Shown: in pieces, positions 1 through 13,700 of the stretch
Numbering within the stretch: position 1 is the first letter of the stretch
Layout: every line of letters begins with the position of its first letter
Assembly: GCF_037893015.1 (NCBI RefSeq)
Contig: NC_133660.1
Span: forward strand, 288,149,078 to 288,213,077
Length of the DNA stretch: 64,000 nt
Direction of reading: 5' to 3'
Origin: Macrotis lagotis
Taxonomy: Eukaryota > Chordata > Mammalia > Peramelemorphia > Peramelidae
Notes under the pieces: generated by a model
What the model was told of the DNA's origin: nothing
The model's input: only the letters and a program-made list of their open reading frames with translations
Databases searched by the model: none
Program-made: the position numbers and the translations under genes

Positions 1-278
1 GAAGGGAATGCGAGTAGAAAGATGCGTATTACACAAAAGTTATCTAATCCAATCCTATCATTTTTATGGAGAAGAAAATTGAACCACATACCAAGTAAAG
101 GATGGGTTAGGAAGTGTCTCAGAGGTTACTTTGTTAAATATTATTTCATGCCATTTTCTTATCTTCATTCTTTGCATTTGACTGTAAGATACTCTGAGGA
201 ATACCAGCCCACTAGATACTTTCAACGATTCTTGCAAGAAAAGAGGAAGTGAGAAATATTCTTTAATACAATGTTAGA

Positions 279-430
279 GGGGAAACTGGATGGCACAATG
301 GATATAGCACCAATCCTGGAGTCAGGAGTCCTGAATTCAAATTTGACCTCAGACACTTAATAATTGCCAATCTGTGTGACCCTGGGTTAGTCACTTAGCC
401 CCATTGCCTTGCAAAAACCAAAAAGAAGAT
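279..430 (+). mobile_element. Marsupial tRNA-derived SINE
   Basis: It shows the SINE body TTCAAAT-TGACCTCAGACACTTAATAATTGCC and the 3' end CCATTGCCTTGCAAAAACC. The head is diverged. It lies just outside the segment shared with 43.7 kb. Confidence 0.85.
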
Positions 431-759
431 ACTGTTAGTATGTAAGAACCCAACAAGGCTTCATTTCTACATTTCTCTTTTTTATTGTAAATATTAAATG
501 TTAGCAATAGGAAAATTTTAGCAGAAGGTTCCCATAAATAATGATCCTTGGAGAAAGAAGGAAGAATTTGGAAAATACAGAGTAAGGCATTACCACTAAT
601 GACTGATGTGAAGACCCTTCAAAAACTTGGAATGCATCGATCATCAAGCATTTACATAGAATTAATAAAGACATGGTGAAAGAAACTCAGATTGGAAATG
701 TGAGAGAATCTTAGAGATTCTCTGATCCAAAACTCTCTTTTTAAGAGAGAAGCAAAGAT

Positions 760-761
<2 letters not shown>

Positions 762-799
<38 letters not shown>

Positions 800-812
800 T
801 GTGTGTGTGCGC
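762..812. repeat. (GT)n microsatellite
   Basis: About 24 GT dinucleotides with one CT interruption, followed by GCGCACGCGC. It is absent from the paralogous site near 44.1 kb. Confidence 0.95.
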
Positions 813-879
813 ACGCGCATTAACCAGAATTGTTAAACATAAGTTCAGTGGCTTAAAATCTGAATTCTTTCCACTTTCC

Positions 880-1135
880 TAAATGGGCTCTCCAGTACCT
901 CTTCCTTACAAAGTATGTTTATTGTGTGCATGTCTTCATGACCCTATCTGGGATTTCCTTGGCAAAGATCCCAGAGGGATTGGTCATTTTCTTCTCCAGC
1001 TCATTTTGCAGGTAAGGAAACTGAGGGAAACAGAATTAAAGGACTTGCCCAGATTCACAGAGCTTACTAAGGACATATTTGAACTCAGCTCCTCTTGCCT
1101 TTATACTATATCCCATATCATCAACTTGTCTGCTT
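880..1135 (+). mobile_element. CORE-SINE (Mar1/MIR-like)
   Basis: It contains the typical string of blocks: TGACCCTATCTGGGATTTCC, TTGGCAAAGAT, TTCTCCAGCTCATTTTGCAG, GGAAACTGAGG and the GACTTGCCCAGATTCACAGAG tail. A matching copy lies at 44156-44400 at the equivalent position. Confidence 0.75.
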
Positions 1136-1154
1136 CACAGAGAAGACAAATATT

Positions 1155-1164
1155 TTTATTTATT
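1155..1164 (-). promoter_or_regulatory. Possible polyadenylation signal of the V2R gene
   Basis: Two overlapping AATAAA hexamers occur on the minus strand about 295 nt after the stop codon. A GA-rich microsatellite lies between. Such hexamers are common in AT-rich DNA, so this is only a candidate. Confidence 0.25.
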
Positions 1165-1382
1165 CTCATTTTATATTAAACCCCCTTATTCCAAAAAGTA
1201 GGATTTTTCTAAGGACATGCAGTAGATAAATGATGGCACCAAGATGTGAAATGGTCTATTTCCCAGAAAAGGTATCTTTCTAGCACTTTCTTCTCACATT
1301 AGATTGGGTGACAGAATCTCAAATTCAAGGTACTTTTTAATGCTTTGTTAATGAATATGTATTTTTGCCTGTCAGAAAAAGT

Positions 1383-1383
<1 letters not shown>

Positions 1384-1420
<37 letters not shown>
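1384..1420. repeat. (GA)n microsatellite
   Basis: About 17 GA repeats just downstream of the V2R stop codon. Confidence 0.95.
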
Positions 1421-1421
<1 letters not shown>

Positions 1422-1456
1422 AAAAAGTGAGGAAGAACTTGTGAAGACTTTACGTC

Positions 1457-2361
1457 TCAGGAATTAGCTTTCTTTTTCAGCATCCCCAGAGTATTCCTAT
1501 CTGGCCTCAGAAGGACCACATAGCACTTGGGAGCAAATATGCAGGTGAGAATTCCAGCACTGGAGGCCAAGATGGAAAAGATCTCCACGGCCACCATAGC
1601 CTTTCCCTTGGTGCTCTGATATGTGGGCAGAAAGGAGATCCAGACACTACAGAATACAAGCATGCTGAATGTGAGGAACTTGGCTTCATTGAAAGTGTCT
1701 GGAAGATTCCTGGCCAAGAATGCCAGAGAGAAGCTCCCTAAGGCCAGCAAGGCTATGTAGCCCAGCACACAGTAGAAGGCAAGGATGGAGCCCTCATTAC
1801 ATTGAATGACAATAGATCTGCGTTCAGAGTGTTTGTCCATCTCAATAAATGGAGGATGTGTTCCAATCCAGATGCCACAGAGGCACATTTGGATAAGAGA
1901 ACAGATAAAAATGAGAGAATAAGAAGCTGTGGACCCCAGCCACCTCCGGAGCCTGCTCCCTGGCTGGGTGGCCCTAAATGCCAGAACCACCGTGATGGTT
2001 TTGGCTAAAATGGAGGCAATGGCCACTGTGAAGACAACTGCAAATGTGATTTGTCTCAAGAGACAAGTGGCAGAGGTAGGGCGGCCAATGAAGAGCAAAG
2101 AACAGAGGAAACAGAGGATGAGGGAGATGAGCAGAGTGTAGCTGAGGTTGCGATTATTGGCTTTGACTATGGGGGTGTCTCTGTACTTCACAAAAACTCC
2201 CAGGACCAGAGCAGTGAGGAGGGAGAAGAAGAGAGCTGCCCAGGCCAGAGTCATCCCCAGAGGTTCCTCATAGGCCAGGAAGGTCACAATCTTGTCAAGG
2301 CATCGATCCCTCTTCTTACTTGGGTACTGATCTTCAGGGCACTGAAGACACTGCTCTGCAT
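1457..2361 (-). CDS. V2R exon 6 (seven-transmembrane domain and stop)
   Basis: This exon holds 905 nt, residues 563-863, then TGA at 1457-1459. It begins [14 protein letters not shown] and carries the last three linker cysteines. The helices run from [19 protein letters not shown] through to [14 protein letters not shown] and [16 protein letters not shown]. The short cytoplasmic tail is [10 protein letters not shown]. The motifs [16 protein letters not shown] and [11 protein letters not shown] are diagnostic of V2Rs. The acceptor is CTCGCAG (AG at 2362-2363). Two degenerate copies of this exon lie at 44809-45709 and about 46800-47319. Confidence 0.95.
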
Positions 2362-3199
2362 CTGCGAGCAACATATTAAAAAATAAAAAAAATCTCATTG
2401 AATCCCCTATTGAACAGAAATTTCTATTTATCATAAAGTTTAATTTTAGTAATTCCACTTGAAATAGTCTCATTTTATACTTTTTCTTACAAGTCAGAGG
2501 GACAAGAATTCTAGAGAATAAATAAGATTAAACACATATTTCAGTATCTTCATATCTCCACACATGAATAATGTGATGAATGTATTACTTCCCCTATCTT
2601 ATGTTTGCTAAACAAAACTTTGAATTGGCTTTAATGCTTTCTAATATAATATAATATTACTGTTGTGAATTCTAGGGATACTGATCACCTTCTGAAGAGA
2701 GCATTTTATTTTATTTTATTTCAAAATAAAAACTCACAGAAATATTATAGCCAAATTCCAGAACTCTCATGTCATGGAGAAAATATTACAAGCACTCAGA
2801 AAGAAAGAATTCATATATCATGGAGTGACAGAGTTACACATGATTTGGCAGTGCCTACATTAAGGGCTCATAGGGCTTGGGATATGATATTCCAGAAGGC
2901 AAAAGGGGTTAGATGATAACCAAGAATCAACTACCCAGCAAAATTTAACACCCTCTTTCAGGGGAAAAGATGGACATTCAATGAATTAAGAGACTTTGAA
3001 ACTTTTCTGTTGAAACGATCAGAACTGAACAGAGAGTTTGATTCTCAAGAACAGGACACAGGTCAAGCAGAGAGAGGATGGAATAATTTTAATATTTCTG
3101 CATGGGAAGATGATACTGATAACTCATATGAATCTTCTCCCTTATTAGGGCAGTTAGAAGGAATGTATCTATCTATCCATCCATCTATCTGTCTGTCTG

Positions 3200-3297
<98 letters not shown>

Positions 3298-5668
3298 CAT
3301 CTGTGCCATCAAGTTGTCTGCTACATAGACATATATATATATGCATATATATATATATATCTATTAGAAAGATATAAATATAAATATATATATATATATA
3401 TTAGGAAGATATAAAGATATACTTAATGGGAAAGAAAGGAATGTGCTAGGAGAAAGGGGAAGGAGAGCTGAAATGTGCTAAGTTATTTCACATAAAAGAG
3501 ATAAGAAAAAGTTTTTGCAACAAAGTGGAGGTGAGGAAGGTGAGGGGGAATGCATGTTCCTTACTCTCATGGGAAATGATTCAGAGAGGAAATAACATAG
3601 ACGATGAATTAAGTATATAAATCTATCTTTCCCAAAGGAAAACAGGAGAGAAAAGGGCATGGAAGAAAAGTCACGGAGGCAAGGGAGGGAGGTTAGGTGA
3701 TAGAAGACAGGGAAGATTTGTAGGAAAGGATAATCAGATAGATCACACTTTTGAGGAGGGACAGAATGAAAGGAGAGTAAGAATAGGATAAATGGGGGTG
3801 GGGAGGAATAGGATGGTGAGAAATATAGCTAGCAATAGCAACTGTGGGAAAAATATTGAAGGAATTTCTCTAATGGACTTATGATAAAGAATGTGATCCA
3901 TCCCACAAAGAGCTGATAGTATCTGAATACAGACTAAAGCACACTTTTTTATTTTCTCTCACTTTATTTTTCTTGAGATTTCTCTTTGTTGGGGGGGGGT
4001 ACGCTTTCTTTTACAAAGAATACTATTGTAGAATTGTTAAACAAGGCTTGAACAAAATAATGAACCAAGAGAAAATTGTATACAGTAATAGCAATATTGT
4101 TTTATAAATGACTATGAGATAATAAGTTATTTTGTCTATTATAAATGTACAAATTAACCATAAGGGACTTGTGAACTAAGACACTATTTACATCCAAAGA
4201 AAAAACTGAAAAGTATAAGCATGTATAAAGTAAATTTATATGTATGTGCATATTTGTGTCTAATGGTTAGCCATTTCTAGAGTGGGAGGGAGGGAAAAAG
4301 AAACAAATTACATGGTAATTTGTTGTTTATTTGAAAGGAAAAGAAAGTTGTGCATAGTAGATATGCAGTTTCATGTATACTCTTCTTTTTGAAATTATAT
4401 TATGCTATGGAAATGCTTGTTTTATTCTATAAATTAAAAATAAAATTTTAAAAATCCCTAAAATAAAGTAGGGTCTGGGGAGACTGATCCAAAACAAGAA
4501 TTAGTGGTTCTCCCTCCCTTGCCTTCATTTCTGGATAGATTTTATGAGGCAAATAAAGTCCAATACCCAGGGAAGCATGAAACACAAGTGATATGGTTTT
4601 ACCATTATTATTAAATAATTATTCAAAAATTTTGAATAAACTCAAATAATCCAGAGTGATTCATCTAAGATACAATTCACCCTTTGCAATTTGGATTTAT
4701 ATAGTAATACAAGAATAGTTTAACATAAGAAAAAAATGCATTAAATTAAAAATTTCCCCCCAAAATGGAAAAAAATCTCCTATTACATGCAGAAAAATAC
4801 GTTACCAATGCAAAACACTGATTCTGAAAAAAACACACAAGTAAATGTAAACAATATACTGTAAATGTAAAAATGTAAATTTTATATCATAATTATAGAG
4901 CTATAAAAAGAAAATATTGGAAGCAAAGATATACGTTTACATCTTGTCCATAAAATATAGGAATAAAATTAAGATGACAAATCTCCTCCTCTTTATTGGT
5001 ATAGTAAGAGAAATGTAATTAAGAACATTAAAATGAGAGTAATTGAAAATAAAGATAGAAAAAGAATGGTAAAACTATCAATATTTTTGAATTACATTGT
5101 CCTTTACTTAGAAAATCCAAAGGAATCAGTGAAGATAACACCTGGGAAATATACTAGAATCATCATATAATGGAAAACTCCATAATGTTGAGGGAAAAAG
5201 GAAAGCAACTTCTAAATAACAATGAAGTCCATGAAATAATCTATGGAATCTATTCAAAGTTCTTATATTAATTCAATTATAGAGTGCCTCTTAAGGAAAT
5301 GGGGGAGTCTATTCTCTTGGCTTGATCATAGTGATATAAAATCCTCCCCCCCAAAAAGCAACAACAAATGAATGAAAATAATAAAAATACAAAGATTCTA
5401 AGAGACAGAACTAAGGCGTGACTGCAATACAAAAATTGGGGACAGTTTACAAATGGAGACAGGACATTGTCTTCAGTGAATCATAAACTGAGTAAACAGC
5501 AACAACAAAACTTCAAGCTTATAAACATTGATTTACTAACCAATGCACACCAGAATTTTACAAATTAGGATCAGACCTCATCCACTTTGACATTGAACTC
5601 CAAATATAGAGAATGGGTGGGTGTCAGAACTTTATACAAATTTTGGTGAACAAAATTAATAAACAAAT

Positions 5669-5706
<38 letters not shown>

Positions 5707-7685
5707 TTTTAAAAACAAACTAATTCCCTAGTATAGTCTGGTTAATCTTTTCCCAAGGAATATTTTCATGAAAACTACCTGCAATGGCCAAACTCCTCCT
5801 CTCAATACAAATTCATCTTTATTTAGGTAATGATTAGATTTTATGTTTTGATTCATAAAATTTTATTTTGAGGATGAAGCTTTAGATTCTTTCCTGCTTA
5901 ACTGGGGAAATTTAAAATAAGACAATTGTAGTAAAATATTGGTGAGTATTTTTTTTGCAAAGATTTATTCGTATCTTGAATAAGAGGAAGCTACTAATAG
6001 TTACAGGAATGACCAAAAGGCATATTGAATAAAAGTGATCGAATAAATAGAGCATTACCAAAATCATTTTGGCATGTAAAGTTCACTTTAGGTCCAATTT
6101 CCAAAAAAACAAAAAATAAAAATACAATGTCTATAACTTTGGAAGAAGGATGTTTTCTATCATTAGGAACCCACCTGTCTGGTTGGAAATCTGTCCTTCA
6201 GGGCATGGGGTGCAATCAAAGCAGCAGATGGGCTGACCTTCACGGAATGTCTTCTTAAATCCAGGGCCACAGTTCAAACTGCACATGGACCTAGGAGTCT
6301 GTGTTTCCCCCAAAGGGAAAAATATCATTGTAAGAATGAGTACTGGATGATATATGAACTGAGGCCATGGTGATTGCAGGCTTTCAAATTTGACAACTTG
6401 ATTGGGGATATTTCAAGATTCTCTTTGTAGGAAGTTTTCAGATCATTATGTAAGTGATTTGAAAATTATTTGAAAGAAGCACTGAATATTGGGACACTTT
6501 CTTAAACAGAATAATAAAAGAAAAATAAGCAGATACCAACTCCCTGTCACAGTCATTTCCAGAGTCTTTGGGGAATGACCTGGTGTCAGTAAAGGAATAA
6601 CAGTATTCAGGACTTTAAAAAGTTACAGAGATAAAGCTCATATTATTCTCTGGCCTCCTACCTGAGAGAAATCTGCTGGCCAGTCTATGTTTTCTTCATC
6701 AATGCTGAGTCCCTGACCATGAGGAATCACTTCACCCACTTTCACCAGAGTCTCCATCTGATCAGGGAAGAATTTAAAATTCAGGATGTCATATGCCTCG
6801 GCACTTGTCCTGGCTCCCTCTCTGCATGGTGTATCACTGGTACTATTGACAGGACTGATGCACTTCAGGAAGTGATGGAGCTGAAAGCAAGAAAAATTTG
6901 TTTATCATTGGTAAAAGAAAGATTCATATTCATGGCCCAGTCTTGAATCAATGTACAGCTTCTAAAAGTTGTCATTTTCTTGTTTATTCAATTTTTTCTT
7001 TGTTTGCTCCTCTTAGACCTCTGCCTTTTTTCTCCATATTTCCATAAGAAAACATGAATAACAGAAAAAATAACTATATCAATAAACAATTATGTATCAT
7101 AGATATTGAATTTAACTTAAAATATGTTTCATCTTATTTCACCAAATGAGGAATTTCTTCAAACTATCTCTGATATCTTGCATTCAGAATTCTTATCTAA
7201 TTTGTGGTCACAGAGAACTTAGCACCTTCTACATTCAGAAGGTTTACTAAATTTTGTTTTGCTTTTTCCCTTTGGATTGTGAGAGCCTTCAAAAACTGAG
7301 ACTTCATGGGGAGGCTAGGTGGTGCAGGGGATAGAGCACCGGCCTTGGAGTCAGGAGTACCTGGGTTCAAATCCAACCTCAGACACTTCATAATTACCTA
7401 GCTGTGTGGCCTTGGGCAAGCCACTTAACCCCATTTGCCTTGCAAAAAACTAAAAAAAAAACAACTGAGACTTTATTAGCCTTTCTTTGCATCCCCAGAA
7501 CTTAACACATTTTTTTTATCACCTAATATCATGCTTAAGAAATGTATATTGACCTGATTTCGATATAAAGGATGATACTATTAGACAATTAGAAGAGCAA
7601 GGAATAATTTACTGGTTAGATTTATGGAGCAAAGGAGAATTTATGATGGAGATAGGGAACAGTATGAAATGCAATATGGATAATT

Positions 7686-7717
<32 letters not shown>

Positions 7718-10700
7718 TTCCTTTTTAGGGTTTTTGCAGGGCAAATGGGGTTAAGTGGCACATAAATGTAATGGAAATTTATTGTTCTATAAGAAAAATC
7801 ATTAGGCAAATTTCAGAAAAAAAACTTGGAAAAGCTTACATAAATTGATGCTGAATGAAGACAACAGAACCAAGAAAATATTGTCCACTATAATAGCAAA
7901 AGTGTGGGATGGAAAAACTGTGATGCATTTTAATCCTCTCTGCAATACACTCATCAAAGACAATTCTGAAAGGTCTGTTATGAAAAATGCCATCCATATT
8001 CGGACAGACCTAGGGAATTTGACTACAGAACAAAGCATACTATTGTCACTTTTTAAATTTTGCTTTGTTTTTCCTTCTGGTAATTTTTCCCTTTTTCCTT
8101 CTGAGTTTTCTTCCACAATATGCTTAGTAAGAATATATATACATAACACAATTTTACATGTATAACCTTTATCACATTATTTACTATTCTAGTGTGGCAG
8201 AAGGGATGGGTATAAAACTTTACAAAAATGAGTGTTGAATATTCTCTCTGTATGTTATTGGAAAAATAAATAATTACTTCATAAAAAATGTGTATTGATG
8301 GGTAGATTATTTGGGATACAAAAATCTTACTACAAAAGTCTCTTTAATAAAACTATGTTCGTCATGAGTTTCTGAAGTAATTGATAAAGTAAATGGGAAT
8401 AATGGGCAATTTGACATTGAAAGTGATGCAGTTCATAGAAACAAAGGAACAGTAAATACAAATGATTAAGAGATTAAAAAAAATTGGAAAATCGGTGATG
8501 TAAAAATAAATAGGAAGGAGTTGCTTCCAGTGGGAGAAGTTTGAAAAAAACATATAATGATAAAATGTAAAAAATGAAGCCAAAGAATTTGAGGAAGACT
8601 TGAAAAACAGATACTTCCATTAAAAACTAGAAAATTCTTTTGCATATACAGGATCTTGATTGCATAATTGAATGGAATATATTGAAGAAATTTTCCCAGA
8701 GAGAATGAAAATGGAGATAGAAATGGAGAAGGATAAAAAAAAGAAATGAAGTCTACATAGTTCTCACTGAGAAATGTTGTGGTAAGGTTTCAGTATTTCC
8801 AGGGGAAAGAAAGAATTTAATAGACCAGAATTAATAATACATGTTGTTGTTCAGTTGCTAAATCCTGTACAAATTTTCATGACCTCAAAGCCCTCCGTCC
8901 AGTATGTTTTAATGTTTGCCCAACTTAATATTCATGTTTTTATTACACTATTTATCTTTCTCATCCTCTGTCATTCCCTTTTTCTTTTACCTTCAATCTT
9001 TTCCAACATCAAGATCCTTTCTGATTTTCTTATTATGTGACCAAAGTATTTAAGTTTCAGTTTAAAGATGTGACCTCCCAGGAAGAATCGGTATTAATTT
9101 AATCTGCACTGATTTGATTTCCTTGCTCGACAAGAGACTCAAGTCATCTCCAGCATCGTAATTCAAACACATTGTTCCTGCAGCTTTCCTTATAGTCAAC
9201 ATCTTGCAACCATGCATTGCCACATGGGGAAAAAGCAACTATAGCTTTGACTACAATGTCCTATATATAACCAAAGCTTAATTCAAGAAATAATCACATC
9301 AACCACAGTGAGATAAAACTTCTTAGATGAAATGCAGTAGTCCTTGGAGTAAATAAAAGAATGAGAAAAACTACAGGGTATCATCTCAAAAATGACTGCA
9401 TGATATCTACTGGAATCCAAGTCAACCTGCTCAGTATCATAGTAATTCAATTCTTTGTTTCAGCAAGTGATAGTAAAGAGGCTAAAGTTTATCAATTGTA
9501 TGAAGATCGCCAATGTTTTCTATAAATAATACCAAAAAAGTCATATTCTTCATAGGTGTTAACAAAACCAAAGTAGGAAATCAAAAGAGAATTAGAATAA
9601 TATAAGCAAGTTTGGCATTGTAATATAAAATGAAGAAGAAAGTCAATCTATAATACAAGTTTTCTTATCCAGTTCAGTATATAAGAAAGTAAATAAAATA
9701 TAATAAAGGAATAATTAGATGATCTTAGCTTTCTAAATTGCACATATAGCAACAGCATATATATATACATATATATATATATATATGAACATTTTTATGC
9801 ACACTTGTGGTATCTATAAGTATTCATAATCTTTGAGAGTGCCAGAAATCTAAGAAAATGGAGCAAAGATTATGAAAAATTTAGGCACCACTAAGACAAA
9901 GTATCCTTAGTAAATGTCCAGAAAGTGGATAATGAAAGAATCAACACCATTTGTAGGGGAATAAATTATTATATTCTATTTAAGGTACAAGAGAAAAAAT
10001 AACTCCAAAACAAAGAATCGATCAATACAACTAACAGTAAAGTATAAGAAGAGAAGAAAGAACCCTGAAGAGAAAAGAAGGAACTGTGACTGAGTATATT
10101 TACTATATATATATCACAAAAAAGTCTATGCTAATGAAAACATGGGTTCTGCTGTACACAGAAAATTATTAAGAATACTGACTCAGTAAAAGAAAGTCTA
10201 TGAAGTTAGATCATTCAAATTTGCTCGAGCAAGAATTACAGAGCAGAGGCAGCAATAGAGCTGAATTCTGTCACTATTCTTCAGCAAACATGCACCAAAA
10301 TAAATTCTGGAACAACATAGTCAATGAAAATTCATGAAGAGTCATTTTGTAGAAGCAAGGAAAGTGGACATGGCAAAAATAAAGGTGCTGTAGATGCACT
10401 AGCTTCAGGAACTCAGCCCCAAGATGCTCCAGAGTAATGGGGAGGACGTGTCTTTGAGACCACAAACAAGCAGGGATTCAGAGCACGGTTCAGAGGCAGA
10501 GGACTCTGCTTCTGTTTCCAGTTACAGAAAAACAGTGGTTCTTCCTGGGTCAAGAGCAAATCCCAGACATAAAGCGCTATCACAGCCCTTCTCTCTTGAG
10601 AACAAAAACCTTAGAAACACCTCTGACATGGAAACCCCAGAATTATTTGAAATAGTGCAAAGTTGCATCCCATCCCAAGACTACAAGGTCAAATTTAGGC

Positions 10701-13700
10701 TAAAATTCAAAATTACAAAATAGTCCAGGAAAATCAGAGAACCAAAACATAAGCTGATTACAAAAGGCTCCTTTGGTGACAGATAATAGGAAGACACAAA
10801 CTGCAAAACAGTATAAAAACAACAAGCAGCAAAGGTCCAAATGAAAATTTGAGGTAGATACAACATCATCTAGAATTCTGGAAAAAATAAGGTAACTTAA
10901 TGAGATAGGAAGGGTAGTGAAAAAAGAAATGAGCGTGATACAAGAAAGTGACCTTAGTAAAAGAGGCACAAAGTGTGATGAAGGAAAATCATCTTAAGAA
11001 ATAGAATTAGGGGCAGCTAGGTGGCGTAGTGGATAAAGCACCAGCCTTGAAGTCAGGAGGACCTGGGTTCAAATCCGATCTCAGACACTTAATAATGACC
11101 TAGCTGTGTGGCCTTGGGCAAGCCACTTAACCCCGTTTGCCTTGCAAAAAAAAACCTTAAAAAAAAAGAAATAGAATTAAGAGCAGAACCAAAATGACCA
11201 AAAAATGTTGATGCATTATGTATGCTATATCAATATTTTCTCCAAACAGCATTCCATTAATATCTCAAAAGCAATTCTTGAATTGCAGAACCAACAAAAC
11301 AAAAGGGGAATGGAATATTTTTCCATTCCAGAACAATTTTGAAGGTCTGTCTCATATCAATGGGAATGAAGTACAGTGCCAAAGAGCTCACCCTGCACAA
11401 GCTAACAGCTCTCTCCAACATTCACTAGCAAAGACACAGTGACGTTTTAATAACAAAAATACACCCCTAAGTTTTTATTGATTAATAACTTTCTGGCAAT
11501 CACTTAGTGTGTGGGCAGTCTTTTTTCCTAATCAATCAATAAAATAATAAATGAACCCTGATTTCTTGCAAAAAAGAAAATCTATTTTATAATTTTACCA
11601 TGAGTAAACATGTTTTTAACATTTAATAGTTTAATGTTTTAATATTAATTGTCATCATAGTAGTACTTAGTTGCCTTTGTGACAGCACTAGCAGTAATAA
11701 TAGTAGAAACATTATTAGTAATAGTGATAGTAGTAATGATAGCAGCAGCAGCAGCAGCGGCAGCAGCAGCAGCAGTAGTATAGAAAGAGAAAAGAAGAAA
11801 TGATATCCATATCATCATCATTATTATTGTCATATGCATTTTACCTGCGTTCATATTCTATGTATAATACAAATAAATGACATTGGATCATTGATGATCA
11901 TTTTATAAATGGCAACTATGAAAAGAACAATTATCTTTTTTAGTAAAATAAATATTTCTACAGTTCTTATTATGTACCAGACTCTGTACTAGATAATTTA
12001 CAAATATAAATTTCTTTTCTCTTCGAAGCAAGCAGCCTAAGATATATATTCACCATATTTTAATGCAGTATTCTGAGAAAAACAGAACTTAAGTGACATG
12101 TCCAAGATCACACAGCTATGAGGTGGCTGAGGCTAGATTAGGGATTCGTGACTCTAGATTCAGCAATAAAGCAATCATCAGAATTGTCTAGTTTTTTTAA
12201 AAAGAAATAACAAAACCAAAACAAAATATGAAAAGAAGATAATAGTCCCTTTACAAATGGCAGGGATTTCTCCCTATTATTTTTGAGGACAGACTCAAAT
12301 GCCCTCAAGAACTGAACTCAGACGGTCTGTTTCTTGGTCTTGGTCTACATTAATCCTTGAACTGCTCTGGCTGTCTTCTACCAGAACACTTAATAGTTCA
12401 TTTTGCTAGCTGGAAAATTTGGTCATGGGGATTTCATTTTCCAGTTCAGAGCCAGACCAAACAATTCCTCATCTGCTTTTTGAGTTTGCTATTTATTTTT
12501 ATTTTTTCTTTATATTCTTTTGCAAATGCATTCTGACTAGAAGATAAAACAAGGAAATATAAACTGAGCAGATAGTTTTACTATAAATTACCACTTTTCT
12601 TTCCACCCAGAACTGTGTTCTCCTCTGTTCTTCATTTATTCTTATCAAACTGTTTCTATTAATCTCATTTTCTCACCTGAGTCAGCTAATTCTGTTCTTT
12701 GGTTCTCTGGTAAGTATACTTAATGGCTTATTTCATTTTTTTTGTCTTGGCAATCTGTTGCATGCCTATTTTTCTTTCTCCTGAACATATGATGTATACT
12801 TCAGAATTTTTGTTGCTTCAACATTGGCCTATACAAACAAGTTTGCTTTTTCTGTCTTTTTCCCCTTGTTGCCTATCCTGGGATCACTGATCTGACAGAA
12901 CTTTAGACATCAGAAATTTTCTCCTTGATGTGTTTGAAATATGTTCTTTCCAAATCTAAACTACTGGTAATTTTTCACCTAGATATTGTCTCTTATATCA
13001 TGTACTCTGTTAGCCTATCATCACTACCTTGTTCCCAGTTATACATAATTTCCATTACAGCAACAAGAATTGGTTCCTCTCCTTTAAAAAATAGTGCATC
13101 ATTTTAGCTAGAGTAATGTGTACAAATATCAATTGTTCAGCTCAGTTAAAGATCACGACAGAAATTAAAATAAAATTTATCAATCAGAAATCCCAGAAAG
13201 TATTTTGGCATTTGCAATGTCATAACCCAAGGCACTGCAAAGATTCTAAATTGGAACAACTTTAATGAGCCTCCTGCTATGCAGACCCATTCCCAGAGAC
13301 ATGCATAAGAGAAAAACATCAACCATTTAATCAAGGATGCTATGTCACAATTGAAATATATTTGTCTTGGGCAATTTAATTGTTTTCACATAGAATCCAA
13401 TGTAATCAAAAATAGAAAAAATCAGGAAAATCAGGAAATAAGACGCCAATATTGAAGAATCAGGTCATTGTTACATCATCTATAAAACAGAAAACTTAAT
13501 TGAGTGGTGTGAGTAGCTTCTACTAAGCTCAAGAGTGGAAGAGAAATGTTACCTTCCAAGAAAGATCTGAGTTTCTTCCATATTCTGATGTCTCTTTTGC
13601 CTCAGACTGGAGCATTTGCTGGAGGGCATGTGCCACAAAATGTACTGCATTGTAAACATTAAAACACAATTCTATTATGCGCGTGTAAAAATTTAATGTA

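Larger units (their letters stand above)
440..1450. repeat. Segmental duplicate of 43740-44800 (downstream of V2R exon 6)
   Basis: The sequence downstream of exon 6 matches that downstream of exon 6 copy B in order and spacing. Examples are TTTATTGTAAATATTAAAT, CACAGAGTAA and GGAGATTCTCTGATC-like blocks. It shows that the duplication took in at least 1 kb of 3' flank. Interruptions are a GT microsatellite here and AT-rich sequence in the other copy. Confidence 0.7.

Noticed and set aside
2051-2386. Plus-strand open frame of 111 codons across V2R exon 6
   Set aside because: It is the antisense of the intact seven-helix exon. The same antisense frames recur at 45399-45818 and 47010-47231 across the exon 6 copies, which reflects exon base composition and not a gene.
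3010-3414. Open frame of 134 codons
   Set aside because: It runs through CT, TA and GT microsatellites inside a half-LINE-1-like element.
11010-11090. tRNA-like A and B box sequence in SINE heads
   Set aside because: These are tRNA-derived SINE promoters and not tRNA genes; no full cloverleaf or anticodon arm is kept.
11645-11854. Minus-strand frame with a poly-alanine run
   Set aside because: It comes from an imperfect AGC/AGT triplet repeat with no protein context.
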